NCBI RefSeq assembly: GCF_000586555.1
Contig: NZ_AZUC01000047.1
Coordinates: 186,001 to 250,000, forward strand
Direction of reading: 5' to 3'
DNA length: 64,000 nucleotides
Source of the DNA: Sporosarcina sp. D27
GTDB lineage: Bacteria > Bacillota > Bacilli > Bacillales_A > Planococcaceae
Shown here: one piece after another, positions 1 through 10,721 of the stretch
Layout of the letters: each line of letters begins with the position of its first letter
How positions within the stretch are numbered: the stretch's first letter is position 1
Program-made: the position numbers and the translations under genes
Notes under the pieces: generated by a model
The model's input: only the letters and a program-made list of their open reading frames with translations
Databases searched by the model: none
What the model was told of the DNA's origin: nothing

Positions 1-771
1 TTTGATACTGCAGATTTGTATGAAGGTGGTGCAAATGAGGAAGTTGTCGGACATGCAATCCGCAATCGAAGAGGTGACATCATCCTAGCTACAAAGGTTG
101 GTAATAAGATGAACCCAGACGGAAAAACATGGCATTGGGATGCTTCAAAAGAACACATCATGGAAGGTGTCAAAGAGAGTCTTAGAAGACTTAGTACGGA
201 TTATATCGATCTGTATCAGTTACACGGTGGAACAATGGATGATCATGCTGATGAAGTGATTGAAGCGTTTGAACGCCTAAAAGACGAGGGTATAGTCCGC
301 CAATACGGGATCTCATCCATCCGCCCGAATGTCATTCAACGATTTCTGAAGAACAGTAGCGCCGTTTCTGTGATGATGCAATACAATATGCTCGATCGGC
401 GTCCTGAAGAATGGTTTTCAATGATCGAAGAGCACAATGCTTCTGTAATCGTGAGAGGGACATTAGCGAAAGGTCTTCTGACAGTTGAGGGTGAGCAACG
501 AGCTGCTCAGACTGACTCGTTTGTTAGTTATAAGCAACCTTCACTAAGTGAGGCTGTACATAATTTGACAGCAAATGCGACAAATCTCCATGCGGCTGCG
601 ATTCACTTTTGTCTTCAGAAAGATGCTGTCGCGACTACATTGGTTGGAGCACGCACTCACCAACAGTTGATGGATTCTATTCACGCTTATGAAGTACCAG
701 TTAGTGATGCAACACTTGACGACCTGACTAAGCTTCTTGAGTTACACAAATACGACCAACATCGAATTTGA
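1..771 (+). CDS. Aldo/keto reductase, C-terminal part (5' end outside window)
   Basis: The frame is open from the first base, so the gene starts upstream; 256 codons are visible. The protein has the order expected of aldo/keto reductases. An Asp-x-x-x-x-Tyr segment near the edge (the FDTADLYEGG stretch) carries the catalytic Asp/Tyr region. It is followed by an ATKVG strand, a DYIDLYQLH strand, a YGISS strand, and a C-terminal LVGARTHQQL segment typical of the NADP-binding end. The family reduces carbonyls with NADPH; the substrate cannot be told. It converges on pbuX and shares a terminator with it. The gene is not broken, only cut by the window edge. Confidence 0.85.
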   Translation, partial: FDTADLYEGGANEEVVGHAIRNRRGDIILATKVGNKMNPDGKTWHWDASKEHIMEGVKESLRRLSTDYIDLYQLHGGTMDDHADEVIEAFERLKDEGIVRQYGISSIRPNVIQRFLKNSSAVSVMMQYNMLDRRPEEWFSMIEEHNASVIVRGTLAKGLLTVEGEQRAAQTDSFVSYKQPSLSEAVHNLTANATNLHAAAIHFCLQKDAVATTLVGARTHQQLMDSIHAYEVPVSDATLDDLTKLLELHKYDQHRI

Positions 772-788
772 CTCAGATAGTGAATCAA

Positions 789-825
789 AAAAGAGTGGGA
801 AGCTAAAAACTAGCCCCCACTCTTT

Positions 826-829
<4 letters not shown>
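789..829. terminator. Bidirectional terminator between the aldo/keto reductase gene and pbuX
   Basis: An inverted repeat AAGAGTGGG / CCCACTCTT with a short loop is flanked by an A-run on the left and a T-run on the right. It can therefore end transcription from both convergent genes. The right arm touches the 3' end of pbuX. Confidence 0.8.
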
Positions 830-2711
<1,882 letters not shown>

Positions 2712-2738
2712 TCAATGGTATGGCGGACATACAAAAAA

Positions 2739-2794
2739 GCCGTATGACCCGCGCATCCAATCATATCTATGAGTGGAGCAAGGTCATCACGGCT
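2739..2794 (-). terminator. Riboswitch-controlled terminator upstream of xpt
   Basis: On the minus strand AGCCGTGATGACC pairs with GGTCATACGGCT around a long loop and is followed by a T-run (2732-2738). It lies between the guanine aptamer and the xpt ribosome site. The loop holds a CTCATA copy at about 2767-2772 that repeats the 5' strand of aptamer stem P1, so it could pair with the P1 3' strand as an antiterminator. Confidence 0.85.
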
Positions 2795-2861
2795 CAAAAT
2801 TCACCAGATGGAAACAAGCGAAAATCTGTAGTCATTCTTCAGATTCCCTCAAGTCCGTTGC

Positions 2862-2933
2862 TCTCATAGTCAGTTTGTTTACGGCAAACCGGTAGAAACT
2901 TGCGGACCATATCTCCGCTATTATATGAGTGAA
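2862..2933 (-). promoter_or_regulatory. Guanine-class purine riboswitch aptamer
   Basis: Read on the minus strand the segment holds the conserved purine aptamer core: P1 CTCATA / TATGAG, then TATAAT, GATATGG, a loop ending GCAAGTTTCTACC, and GCCGTAAAC before GACTATGAG. The position equivalent to base 74 is C (GACTAT rather than GATTAT), which in this family specifies guanine or hypoxanthine/xanthine-like purines rather than adenine. Its place before xpt-pbuX fits: purine binding stabilises P1 and lets the downstream terminator form, turning salvage off. This covers most of the 319-bp stretch without a gene. Confidence 0.95.
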
Positions 2934-2952
2934 TGTATTCGATTTTGACTTT

Positions 2953-2980
2953 AGTATAGCATGCTCAAACAAGAAAACAA
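2953..2980 (-). promoter_or_regulatory. Promoter of xpt-pbuX
   Basis: On the minus strand TTGTTT (2975-2980) and TATACT (2953-2958) are separated by 16 bp, and TG stands one base before the -10 hexamer (extended -10). It lies about 20 bp upstream of the riboswitch aptamer. Predicted by eye. Confidence 0.65.
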
Positions 2981-3018
2981 GACCTATTCTAAAATACGAA
3001 AAATGTAAGCGGATTCTT

Positions 3019-4134
3019 TTATAGAACTTCAATTGCTTGCTCTACTGAGTAGGGCGATAGGTCAATATCGACTTGACTATCTGAAATTAGCTGAGCTAGC
3101 AATTTACCTAAATAAGGACCTGCTGTAAGTCCGGATGCCCCTAATCCGTTTGCTATAAAAATTGCGGGATGCTCTGGTAAGGAACCAATGACCGGAAGAA
3201 ATCCAGGAGTAAATGGTCGTACGCCTGTCCGTACTTCCAACAATTCTGCATTCTCTAATCCAGGTGCTACGTCCAATGCTTTGGTTAACACCTCTTGAAC
3301 CCCACCTACTGTGATAGATGGTTGAAAAACATCTTCGTCTTCATGTGTCGCCCCCGCGATTACTCGTCCATCATTGAGAGAGAGTAAATATTGGTCACCA
3401 GGTGGTATCACGACTGGCCAGTTCAAACTGTTCTCATCGTTTGGATCCATATGGACAATTTGAGCTTTCTGACCTCGAACGTTGAGACGAACGTTAAGTG
3501 AGCTCAAATCCGGCGCCCACGCACCCGTAGTTAGAATAATTTTATCTGCTTCGTAGATTTGTTTTTCACATACTACTTGAATTTCATTGTTTTCTTTTCG
3601 GAGTGTCGCACTCCCCTCCAGAAAAACTGCACCATAATGCTTAGCAGCCCGTATCAAGGCTTGTTGAAGTTGGCGTCCATCGACCCGCGCGGCCCCAGAT
3701 ATGTATATCGATTGAAATCCTTCAGCAATCGGAGGATAATACTGCTTAGTTTGTGCTTCAGTCAGCTTTTCAATGTGACCGATTTCAGGCGCCTGTTCTC
3801 TTCTCGCATGTGCACGCTCATATGCTTTTTCAAGTTTAGTCTCATCTGCAAATAAGCTAATTGCACCTACATGACGATAACCTGTTTCTGACTCACCGAG
3901 TGCTTCAAGTTCTTCAATGAGTGTCTTATAATGCTTAGCGCCATTTCGGACAAGTTTGTACCAGTCCTGATTTCTGCGCTGAGATAACCAAGGACAAATA
4001 ATCCCAGCAGCGGCCTTAGTTGCACTTCCATGATCATTTCTGTCGATCACTGTAACAGCGGCACCGCGTTTTGCAAGTTCGTATGCTGTAGATGAACCTA
4101 AAATTCCCGAACCAATAATTATAATCTGCTCCAC
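3019..4134 (-). CDS. FAD-dependent D-amino acid/glycine oxidase-type oxidoreductase
   Basis: The protein is 371 residues. Its N-terminus is a dinucleotide-binding fold with IIIIGSGILGSSTAYELAKRG (GxGxxG) followed by an acidic VIDR end that binds the FAD ribose. The C-terminal VRTGVRPFTPGFLPVIG and ANGLGASGLTAGP segments are typical of the DAO family (ThiO, DadA, sarcosine oxidase). These enzymes oxidise amines or amino acids; the substrate cannot be told. GTG is taken as the start because AAGGAGGG stands 7-8 nt before it. It is a single gene, divergent from ilvE and unlinked to thiamine genes here, which argues against a sure ThiO call. Confidence 0.85.
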   Translation of the reverse strand: MEQIIIIGSGILGSSTAYELAKRGAAVTVIDRNDHGSATKAAAGIICPWLSQRRNQDWYKLVRNGAKHYKTLIEELEALGESETGYRHVGAISLFADETKLEKAYERAHARREQAPEIGHIEKLTEAQTKQYYPPIAEGFQSIYISGAARVDGRQLQQALIRAAKHYGAVFLEGSATLRKENNEIQVVCEKQIYEADKIILTTGAWAPDLSSLNVRLNVRGQKAQIVHMDPNDENSLNWPVVIPPGDQYLLSLNDGRVIAGATHEDEDVFQPSITVGGVQEVLTKALDVAPGLENAELLEVRTGVRPFTPGFLPVIGSLPEHPAIFIANGLGASGLTAGPYLGKLLAQLISDSQVDIDLSPYSVEQAIEVL

Positions 4135-4267
4135 TGTGTTCCCTCCTTTTCACCCTAACAGTGTATAACGGTCAACAACATTCCTCAAACCGAGGACTCT
4201 GTAATCGTTTTCAAAATTGTAACAAAAGTAATATACGAACTATTCTTTCATTTACGAGAGAATGGCG

Positions 4268-4273
4268 TATAAT
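4268..4273 (+). promoter_or_regulatory. Putative -10 element of ilvE promoter
   Basis: A perfect TATAAT lies 57 bp before the ilvE start. The -35 region about 17 bp upstream (CTTTCA) is poor, so activator help or an alternative element is possible. Only the -10 is supported. Confidence 0.5.
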
Positions 4274-4330
4274 GGCAGTATTCGATATATCAAATGCAAG
4301 TGACATTTAACTGAAAAGGGGAAATAAGCC

Positions 4331-5419
4331 ATGACGACATCTAAGATTGATTTCAACCTTACCGATTCCCGTAAAGAAAAACCGAACGAAGAGAATCTTG
4401 TATTTGGTCGACATTTCACAGACCATATGTTTATTGCAGATTTTGTAAAAGGGATTGGGTGGCAAAACCATCGTATCGTCCCGTATGCACCGATTTCGCT
4501 CGATCCGGCGGCCATCGTATTCCACTATGGTCAGACAGTATTCGAAGGGATGAAAGCGTATCGTGCAAAAGACAATTCCATTCGTCTATTCCGTCCTAAG
4601 GAAAACTTCAAGCGTCTGAATCGTTCATTAGACAGATTATGTATGCCTCAAGTAGACGAAGAAAAAGCAATCGAAGGGTTACTTGAATTATTGAAAGTAG
4701 AGGAAGAATGGGTCCCTAAATTAGAAGGTAATTCCCTTTACATTCGTCCATTTGTGATCGCAACGGAAGCTTTCTTGGGGGTTGCCCCAGCTACCACTTA
4801 TCAGTTTTACATCATCCTGTCTCCAGTAGGATCTTACTATGAAGAAGGTATCCATCCAGTTAAAATCTTAGTTGAAAATGAATTTGTCCGTGCTGTCAAA
4901 GGTGGAACCGGTGGTGCTAAGACAGCTGGCAACTATGCTTCTGCTTTGAAAGCACAAGAAACGGCAAGTGCTCAAGGCTACTCACAAGTAATGTGGCTCG
5001 ATGGAGTGGAACGAAAGTATGTCGAAGAAGTGGGCAGTATGAATATTTTCTTTAAAATCGACGGTGAAGTCATCACTCCTGCCATTAATGGAAGCATCCT
5101 TGAAGGGATTACACGTAAATCCATTATCGAGCTTCTCAATCACTGGGGAACTCCTGTGACAGAACGTAAAATTTCAATGGAAGAATTGGCTGAAGCTCAT
5201 GCATCAGGAAAATTGGAAGAAGTTTTCGGTACGGGTACAGCAGCTGTAATCTCTCCAGTTGGCGAATTGAACTGGAATGGTAAAATCATGACAGTCAATG
5301 CAGGTAAGACAGGTGCTCTTTCTAAGAAATTATACGATACATTAACGCAAATACAATTAGGTGATGAAGAAGATACGCTTCAATGGGTAACCGAACTTTC
5401 GCCATCGTCTGTAAAATAA
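4331..5419 (+). CDS. ilvE: Branched-chain amino acid aminotransferase (class IV, large form)
   Basis: This 362-residue protein is of the eukaryote-like/Firmicutes BCAT type. The segment GGTGGAKTAGNYASALKAQ holds the pyridoxal-phosphate lysine (about K197), and EEVGSMNIFF matches the conserved EVGTMN motif of substrate binding. It transfers amino groups between leucine, isoleucine or valine and 2-oxoglutarate, the last step of synthesis and first step of breakdown. It stands alone with AAAAGGGG 10 nt before the ATG and a strong terminator behind. No T-box or CodY site could be confirmed upstream. Confidence 0.95.
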   Translation: MTTSKIDFNLTDSRKEKPNEENLVFGRHFTDHMFIADFVKGIGWQNHRIVPYAPISLDPAAIVFHYGQTVFEGMKAYRAKDNSIRLFRPKENFKRLNRSLDRLCMPQVDEEKAIEGLLELLKVEEEWVPKLEGNSLYIRPFVIATEAFLGVAPATTYQFYIILSPVGSYYEEGIHPVKILVENEFVRAVKGGTGGAKTAGNYASALKAQETASAQGYSQVMWLDGVERKYVEEVGSMNIFFKIDGEVITPAINGSILEGITRKSIIELLNHWGTPVTERKISMEELAEAHASGKLEEVFGTGTAAVISPVGELNWNGKIMTVNAGKTGALSKKLYDTLTQIQLGDEEDTLQWVTELSPSSVK

Positions 5420-5425
5420 GTTGAC

Positions 5426-5467
5426 ATAAAACAACCCCCGACATGCTAAGTGTCGGGGGTTGTTTTA
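5426..5467. terminator. Bidirectional terminator between ilvE and the lipoprotein gene
   Basis: Perfect arms AAAACAACCCCCGACA / TGTCGGGGGTTGTTTT with a short loop form a GC-rich stem bounded by A and T tracts. It serves both convergent genes. Confidence 0.9.
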
Positions 5468-5471
5468 TAGC

Positions 5472-5987
5472 TTAATGAGCATCTGGGAACATTCGCTTCA
5501 TTGCATCTCCGACTTCATCGAAGAATCCTTCCACAGGTTCGCCTTCTCGAATCTTGTCGCTGTACTCATCAATCTGTTTTGCAGAGTCAGGATTTGTGGA
5601 TACATATACTTTGTCAGTATCTACTCCTGCTTCTTTTGCTTTGTCTGCAATTTTGTCATCTAATTCTTTTGAAGAGGTCGTTCCCTCTTTAAGAGTCACA
5701 CCAACATACGCACTGTTGTTCATCTTAAGAACTCTTGCATGTTCGACTTCTTCTAGGCTTGAGACTGCGTCTGCAATTTCATCGGCGTTCTCGACAGTTT
5801 GATCGTTTGTTGCATTATCGTTCGTGGTGTCATCATCAGTTCCATCCATGTCTGTCGTTGTATCGTTTTCATTCTCCACGACTCCAGTGTCGTTCGTTTG
5901 ATTTTCTACATCTTTATCTTTTTTCCCACATGCAGCAAGCGATAACATCAGCAAACAAGCAGCGAATACCATCCAAAATTTCTTCAT
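5472..5987 (-). CDS. YhcN/YlaJ-family sporulation lipoprotein
   Basis: With the start at the second methionine (MKKFWMVF) the protein has 171 residues. The first in-frame ATG lies inside the Shine-Dalgarno GGAGGAGA, so the later ATG is the true start. A signal peptide ends in a lipobox LAAC, giving a lipid-anchored cysteine at about residue 20. An Asp/Asn/Thr-rich linker follows (about 25-70), then the C-terminal domain with VEHARVLKMNNSAYVGVTL and a phenylalanine-containing end. YhcN/YlaJ proteins are found in spore-formers, linked to the spore inner membrane or to germination. The exact role is not known. Confidence 0.85.
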   Translation of the reverse strand: MKKFWMVFAACLLMLSLAACGKKDKDVENQTNDTGVVENENDTTTDMDGTDDDTTNDNATNDQTVENADEIADAVSSLEEVEHARVLKMNNSAYVGVTLKEGTTSSKELDDKIADKAKEAGVDTDKVYVSTNPDSAKQIDEYSDKIREGEPVEGFFDEVGDAMKRMFPDAH

Positions 5988-6053
5988 TTGTCTCTCCTCC
6001 ATATCTGTTTACAGACAGTATGGACAAAAAGAGAAAAACTATGTGTATTTCTT

Positions 6054-7163
6054 TTAAAAATGAATTTCAGTACGTTGAGTGGTATGGCGCTCAACTTCAC
6101 ACAAGTCCACTTCATAGCCAATACCCTTTAACTTTGAGACCGTGATCATCCCATCTTCCACCGTGACTTCAGGTGTTATGATATCTTGATCCCAATATGA
6201 TGACGACCCTGCTGTATCACCTGGAAAAGTGAAGTTGGGCAACGTGGTGAGTGCAATATTATGTGCTCGTCCGATCCCTGCTTCCAACATACCGCCACAC
6301 CAGACTGGGATTCCAGCTTCCTGGCACACGTCATGGATTCGTTTAGCTTCTGTCATCCCTCCGACGCGACCAATTTTGATATTAATGACACGACAGCTTC
6401 CAAGCTGAACGGCTTTTCGTGCATCCTCAGCGGAAAGGATACTTTCGTCTAAACAAATAGGTGTTTCGATTTGTTGTTGTAATGTTGCATGATCAACGAT
6501 GTCATCAGAAGCGAGTGGCTGTTCGATCATCGTTAAGTTGAACTGATCCAGCTGTTTTAGTAGCTCCAAATCATCTAATGTGTAAGCGGAATTTGCGTCC
6601 GCCATGAGTGGAATTTCAGGAAAGCGTGCGCGAATTTCTGAGAGTAACTTAATATCATATCCAGGTTTGATTTTCACTTTAATTCGTTTAAACCCTGTTT
6701 TTAAACTCTGGCTAATTCTTTCAGCAAGCGTTTCAAAATCCGCTTGAAGTCCGATGCTGATTCCAACGTCAATTTTTTCTTTCTTACCGCCTATCGCTTC
6801 TGTTAACGTAATACCTTGTCGTTTTGCCCAGCAATCCCATACTGCACACTCGACTGCAGCTTTCGCCATATTGTTTTTTCGAATCGATTTGAAAATTTCA
6901 TTCACTTCATCCGGATGTTGGATGGTCTTTCCTTTTAGCATCGGTACTAAAAAGTCTTGGATTATATGTAATGAAGTCTCTGTTGTCTCTTCTGTATACC
7001 AAGGAATGGAAAAGGCTACGCCTTCTCCGTAGCCTTTATTTCCCTTTTCATCGACTACTTCAATCACTAGGAATTTGCGAGTTTGCATCGTTCCAAAGCT
7101 TGTTGAAAATGGATTCTTCATCGTCATTTCCAGTTTTCGAATAATTACATCACGGATAATCAT
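6054..7163 (-). CDS. menC: o-Succinylbenzoate synthase / N-acylamino acid racemase (enolase superfamily)
   Basis: The 369-residue length uses the ATG behind GAAAGGAAAG; an upstream in-frame extension lacks a ribosome site. The barrel motifs are complete: RIKVKIKPG (KxK catalytic lysines near 163-165), LMADANSAY and IEQPL (metal ligands), CLDES, then [12 protein letters not shown] (second catalytic lysine) and [15 protein letters not shown]. The latter places it in the NSAR/OSBS subgroup. Members make o-succinylbenzoate for menaquinone and often also racemise N-succinyl amino acids. No other men genes are nearby, so the physiological role could be either. It follows yqkE, with a terminator between them. 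Confidence 0.85.
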   Translation of the reverse strand: MIIRDVIIRKLEMTMKNPFSTSFGTMQTRKFLVIEVVDEKGNKGYGEGVAFSIPWYTEETTETSLHIIQDFLVPMLKGKTIQHPDEVNEIFKSIRKNNMAKAAVECAVWDCWAKRQGITLTEAIGGKKEKIDVGISIGLQADFETLAERISQSLKTGFKRIKVKIKPGYDIKLLSEIRARFPEIPLMADANSAYTLDDLELLKQLDQFNLTMIEQPLASDDIVDHATLQQQIETPICLDESILSAEDARKAVQLGSCRVINIKIGRVGGMTEAKRIHDVCQEAGIPVWCGGMLEAGIGRAHNIALTTLPNFTFPGDTAGSSSYWDQDIITPEVTVEDGMITVSKLKGIGYEVDLCEVERHTTQRTEIHF

Positions 7164-7185
7164 TACGTCTTTCCTTTCTTCATGG

Positions 7186-7220
7186 ACAAAACCGCACGTA
7201 AGAAACACATGCGGTTTTGT
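7186..7220 (-). terminator. Terminator after yqkE
   Basis: On the minus strand AACCGCAT pairs with GTGCGGTT around a short loop (one mismatch) and is followed by a T-rich run. It lies between yqkE and the menC ribosome site. Confidence 0.7.
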
Positions 7221-7223
7221 TCG

Positions 7224-7475
7224 TTAGTATTTACTTGTTTTTCTGTCGTATTCGTCTAGTAATTCAGCAAAGCTTTTATTTGCTTCTCGCTCTTTCTTCT
7301 CTTTTATCACTTGCTCCATACGAGCTTCTTCAGCTTTTGCTTCCGCTTGCGAAAGTGCTTGCTTCGCCTCTTTAAGTTTAGAAAGAACATCCTCTCCTAA
7401 TGCATCTGCGAGTCGAAGTGCTCCATCATCTTTCGGTTTGCTTTCTAAACGTTGCTGATTTCTTTTTTTCGCCAT
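7224..7475 (-). CDS. yqkE: YqkE family small coiled-coil protein
   Basis: This 83-residue, highly charged protein has a basic start (MAKKRNQQRLE), a long Ala/Glu/Lys-rich helix from about residue 30 to 68, and the end NKSFAELLDEYDRK. Length, the VLSKLKEAKQ core and the KSFxELL end agree with YqkE of B. subtilis, whose function is unknown. A yqkD homologue lies 2 kb away, a neighbour relation also seen in B. subtilis, here split by the thiolase and lyase genes. No membrane segment or signal. Confidence 0.75.
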   Translation of the reverse strand: MAKKRNQQRLESKPKDDGALRLADALGEDVLSKLKEAKQALSQAEAKAEEARMEQVIKEKKEREANKSFAELLDEYDRKTSKY

Positions 7476-7496
7476 GGATGTTCCCCTCTCTTCTAA

Positions 7497-8681
7497 TTAT
7501 GGACGCTCGACAATTGTCGCGACACCTTGTCCGCCACCAATACAAAGTGTAGCGAGTCCACGTTTTGCGTCACGTCGTTTCATTTCGTGTAGCAGTGTCA
7601 CGAGAATTCGAGCACCACTAGCACCTATTGGGTGTCCTAATGCAATGGCACCACCATTAACATTCAATTTTTCAGTGTCAAATTTCAATTCACGATCGAC
7701 TGCAAGTGATTGAGCTGCAAATGCTTCGTTCGCTTCAATCAAGTCCATATCTTCTAATTTGAGGTTCGATCGTTTCAACACATTTGTAACAGCTTGTACA
7801 GGACCGATTCCCATAACTGCTGGATCTACTCCCGCATTTGCATTCGCAGTAATAGTTGCGAGCGGTGTGATACCAAGTGCATCCGCCTTCGATTTAGACA
7901 TGATGACTAATGCTGCAGCTCCATCATTCAATCCTGATGCGTTTCCAGCTGTCACACTGCCATCCTTTTTAAATGCAGGTCGAAGTTTGGACAGTTTCTC
8001 TACAGTCGTACCTTCTTTAATATACTCGTCTTCCTTGAATAGGATTGGTTCACCTTTACGTACAGGAATTTCAACAGGAACTATTTCATCAGCAAACTTT
8101 CCAGCTGTGCGTGCTGCGGAAGCTTTTCTCTGAGAATTGGCAGCGAATTCGTCTTGTTCTTCACGAGACAAACCATAGCGCTCACACAGATTTTCTGCAG
8201 TGATGCCCATGTGATAATCGTTAAATGCACACCAAAGACCATCAGAAATCATAGTATCCACCATTTTTTGATCACCCATCTTAAATCCTTCTCGTGCATT
8301 ATTCAAGACATATGGTGCTTGACTCATGCTTTCCATACCACCAGCAACGATTACTTCTGCATCGCCTGATAAAATTGCTTGTCGCGCAAGCTGGACCGCT
8401 TTTAATCCTGAACCACATACTTTATTGATCGTCATCGCTGGTACCTGTTCAGGAAGTCCTGCTTTTATCGATGCTTGACGAGCCGGATTTTGTCCGAGAC
8501 CCGCTTGAAGTACATTCCCCATAATGACTTCATCCACGTCTGCTCCTGTTAGCCCAGCCCTGTATACAGCCTCTTTTATGACAAGAGCACCTAGTTCTGT
8601 CGCGCTCACATTTTTCAATGCGCCTAAAAATGTGCCAATCGGTGTTCTAACAGCGCTTGCAATTACGATTTGTTCTGACAT
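7497..8681 (-). CDS. Acetyl-CoA C-acetyltransferase (thiolase)
   Basis: The 394 residues are typical of biosynthetic/degradative thiolase II. The nucleophilic cysteine lies in [12 protein letters not shown] (C89). [23 protein letters not shown] (catalytic histidine) and CIGGGQGVA (second cysteine) complete the active site. It condenses or cleaves acetoacetyl-CoA/acetyl-CoA. It is divergent from an HMG-CoA lyase gene, whose product acetoacetate would feed into acetoacetyl-CoA, suggesting a role in leucine or ketone-body use rather than isoprenoid synthesis. A GGGGGAA ribosome site precedes the ATG. Confidence 0.93.
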   Translation of the reverse strand: MSEQIVIASAVRTPIGTFLGALKNVSATELGALVIKEAVYRAGLTGADVDEVIMGNVLQAGLGQNPARQASIKAGLPEQVPAMTINKVCGSGLKAVQLARQAILSGDAEVIVAGGMESMSQAPYVLNNAREGFKMGDQKMVDTMISDGLWCAFNDYHMGITAENLCERYGLSREEQDEFAANSQRKASAARTAGKFADEIVPVEIPVRKGEPILFKEDEYIKEGTTVEKLSKLRPAFKKDGSVTAGNASGLNDGAAALVIMSKSKADALGITPLATITANANAGVDPAVMGIGPVQAVTNVLKRSNLKLEDMDLIEANEAFAAQSLAVDRELKFDTEKLNVNGGAIALGHPIGASGARILVTLLHEMKRRDAKRGLATLCIGGGQGVATIVERP

Positions 8682-8799
8682 TGTGATTCCCCCTATGTGT
8701 GTTTATGAGACTTTACCCTGTTTGAAATACAGAACATTCCCACATATGAATTGCCTGCATCTGCTACAGTCCGTTAGAATAAGCTGTAGGAGGGATTGT

Positions 8800-9702
8800 A
8801 TGTTTAGTTTACCAAAAAAAGTGACAATTATCGAGGTAGGACCCCGAGATGGTCTGCAGAACGAGAAGAACCAGGTTGAAACCGATGAAAAACTAGAATT
8901 TATCCGTCTATTGAAAAAATCCGGTGTAACCGAAATGGAGCTTACCTCTTTCGTGTCTCCTAGATGGGTACCCCAGATGGGCGACGCTGGAGAAATTATG
9001 AAGCACGCTGATTTAGTAGAACGATCGATTGTCCTTGCTCCCAATGCGAAAGGAGTAGCACTTGCCCAAGAAGCCGGTGCTAAAAGTATCGCGATTTTTG
9101 TAGGTGTGAGTAATACATTCAATCAAAAAAATATTAACCGTACGACTGCTGAGAGTGTAGAAGCGCTTGCTCCGGTAATACTTAAGCTAAAAGATGAAGG
9201 TGTTTTTGTTCGCGCTTGTATTTCTACTGCGTTTTATTGTCCATATGAAGGGAAAATTGAAGTGGAGGATTGTATTGAACTCTGTAGACAGTTTGTCGCA
9301 CTAGGTGTAGATGAGCTAAGCGTAGCAGATACAATTGGAATGGCCAATCCTGTCGAGAGCTATGAGCTTTTCACACGTCTTCGTCAGTCATTTCCTTCGA
9401 TACTGCTAACTGCGCATTTCCATGACACTAGAAAAATGGCACTTGCAAACATTTTTGCATCCTTGCAAGCAGGTGTTGACCGATTCGATACGGCAGCTGG
9501 CGGCCTTGGTGGATGTCCATTTGCTGATGGTGCAACTGGAAATGTTGCGACCGAAGATGTGGTGAACATGCTCGATTCGTTAGAAATCTCTACAGGCATC
9601 GATGTAAAACAAGTGTGTGAAGCAGTTGAAAAAATCGCTCCACATGTGTCACGACCTATCGAGAGCGGCATGTACCGTTTGTTTGAAAACGGAAGGATCT
9701 AA
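8800..9702 (+). CDS. mvaB: Hydroxymethylglutaryl-CoA lyase
   Basis: The open frame begins at 8524, antisense to the thiolase. The ATG at 8800 with TAGGAGGG just upstream gives 300 residues, the family length. The TIM-barrel motifs of the HMGL/homocitrate group are present: VGPRDGLQNE (catalytic Arg-Asp near 14-15), HFHDTRKMALAN and the signature GGLGGCPFA with the active-site cysteine. It cleaves HMG-CoA to acetoacetate and acetyl-CoA, the end of leucine degradation. The yqkD-type hydrolase gene follows with 13 bp between, so they are probably co-transcribed. Confidence 0.92.
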   Translation: MFSLPKKVTIIEVGPRDGLQNEKNQVETDEKLEFIRLLKKSGVTEMELTSFVSPRWVPQMGDAGEIMKHADLVERSIVLAPNAKGVALAQEAGAKSIAIFVGVSNTFNQKNINRTTAESVEALAPVILKLKDEGVFVRACISTAFYCPYEGKIEVEDCIELCRQFVALGVDELSVADTIGMANPVESYELFTRLRQSFPSILLTAHFHDTRKMALANIFASLQAGVDRFDTAAGGLGGCPFADGATGNVATEDVVNMLDSLEISTGIDVKQVCEAVEKIAPHVSRPIESGMYRLFENGRI

Positions 9703-9715
9703 GGAGCTGAAATTA

Positions 9716-10642
9716 TTGAGAAAGCGTCTGCTTGCAATTACAGGTGGTGTTACTTTCATTGCAACTGCTCTCGTAACTACATTTGGCATCCTAGTTACCA
9801 ATCGGTTAATGTTTCTTAAAATAAAAGATGCCGAGGTGGTTTTAAAACGAGAATCCATCGCTCGGCGATTCGATGCGCACTGGTATGAAACCGTTCCGAA
9901 AACGACAATGCGCATTCAATCGCCTAATGGTTATTTGTTGCATGCAATCTATCTAAGACCGCTCGATACTACAAGAACAGTGATTATTTGCCATGGTGTT
10001 ACAGAAAACAAAATAAATTCAATGAAGTTTGCCCGTATGTTCGAGCGTCTCGGATTTAACTCTGTCGTATACGATCATCGTCGACATGGAGAGTCTGGTG
10101 GAAAAACGACCAGTTTTGGTTTCTATGAAAAAATGGACCTGCGCGCAATAATCCAAGCAGTCCGTGAGCGGATTGGTAAGCGTGCATTACTCGGAATTCA
10201 TGGCGAATCAATGGGAGCCGCAACGATGATTTTGACAGCGGGGACATATCCAGAAGAAGCGGATTTTTACGTAGCAGATTGTCCTTTTTCTGATTTTACG
10301 GATCAGGTTTTTCATATATTGAAAACGTCCACGCCACTTCGCACGCCAAAGGTCATTCGAATTGCTAATATCTTTTTGAAGATCCGCGATGGGTATACTA
10401 CTTCTCTCGTTTCTCCAAAACAAGTCATCACTCAAGTTGCACATCCCATGCTTTTCATTCATAGTTTGGAAGATGATTTCATCCTCCCCAATATGACTGA
10501 GGAATTGTATGAGCAAAAAAATGGCGGAAAGTCTATTAAACTTTTTCCAAAAGGTGCGCATGCTAGATCTTTCAACGAAAATCCAGAAGAGTATGAAGCT
10601 ACGGTTAAACGGTTCTTAAGAAAATATGGTTATTTAAATTAA
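9716..10642 (+). CDS. yqkD: Alpha/beta hydrolase YqkD
   Basis: A TTG start at 9716, 9 nt after AAGGAG, gives 308 residues; upstream in-frame codons lie inside the lyase gene. One N-terminal membrane segment (about residues 5-27) anchors the protein. The hydrolase fold follows: CHGV (oxyanion region near 88), YDHRRHGESGG, the nucleophile elbow IHGESMGA, DDFILP (acid) and GAHARSF (catalytic histidine). It closely resembles YqkD of B. subtilis, a membrane-anchored serine hydrolase of unknown substrate. It is the last gene of a two-gene unit with the HMG-CoA lyase gene and ends at a strong terminator. Confidence 0.87.
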   Translation: MRKRLLAITGGVTFIATALVTTFGILVTNRLMFLKIKDAEVVLKRESIARRFDAHWYETVPKTTMRIQSPNGYLLHAIYLRPLDTTRTVIICHGVTENKINSMKFARMFERLGFNSVVYDHRRHGESGGKTTSFGFYEKMDLRAIIQAVRERIGKRALLGIHGESMGAATMILTAGTYPEEADFYVADCPFSDFTDQVFHILKTSTPLRTPKVIRIANIFLKIRDGYTTSLVSPKQVITQVAHPMLFIHSLEDDFILPNMTEELYEQKNGGKSIKLFPKGAHARSFNENPEEYEATVKRFLRKYGYLN

Positions 10643-10681
10643 AAAACCCGTTCAATTTTATTGAACGGGGTGTTGTTTGTT
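10641..10681. terminator. Terminator between yqkD and yneF
   Basis: Arms CCCGTTCAA / TTGAACGGG with a five-base loop have an A-run upstream and a T-rich tract downstream. The stem can serve both convergent genes. Confidence 0.85.
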
Positions 10682-10721
10682 TTATTCATGTTAGTCATAA
10701 AAACCTATTATATCAACGTTT

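Noticed and set aside
2832..3032. 66-codon open frame on the minus strand within the riboswitch region
   Set aside because: It overlaps the guanine aptamer and its promoter, has no ribosome site and no recognisable protein features.
4211..4232. CodY-box-like segment upstream of ilvE
   Set aside because: The TTTTCAAAATT stretch matches only about nine of fifteen positions of AATTTTCWGAAAATT, too weak to call.
8701..8722. Isolated GTTTATGAG-like segment resembling the 20-bp repeat
   Set aside because: GTTTATGAGACTTTACCCTG resembles the unit but needs two gaps, is a single copy and lies next to the thiolase start; chance similarity cannot be excluded.
8764..8789. CTACAG / CTGTAG inverted repeat overlapping the HMG-CoA lyase ribosome site
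   Set aside because: The arms are only 6 bp with a 14-base spacing, so it may be chance; no regulator can be linked.
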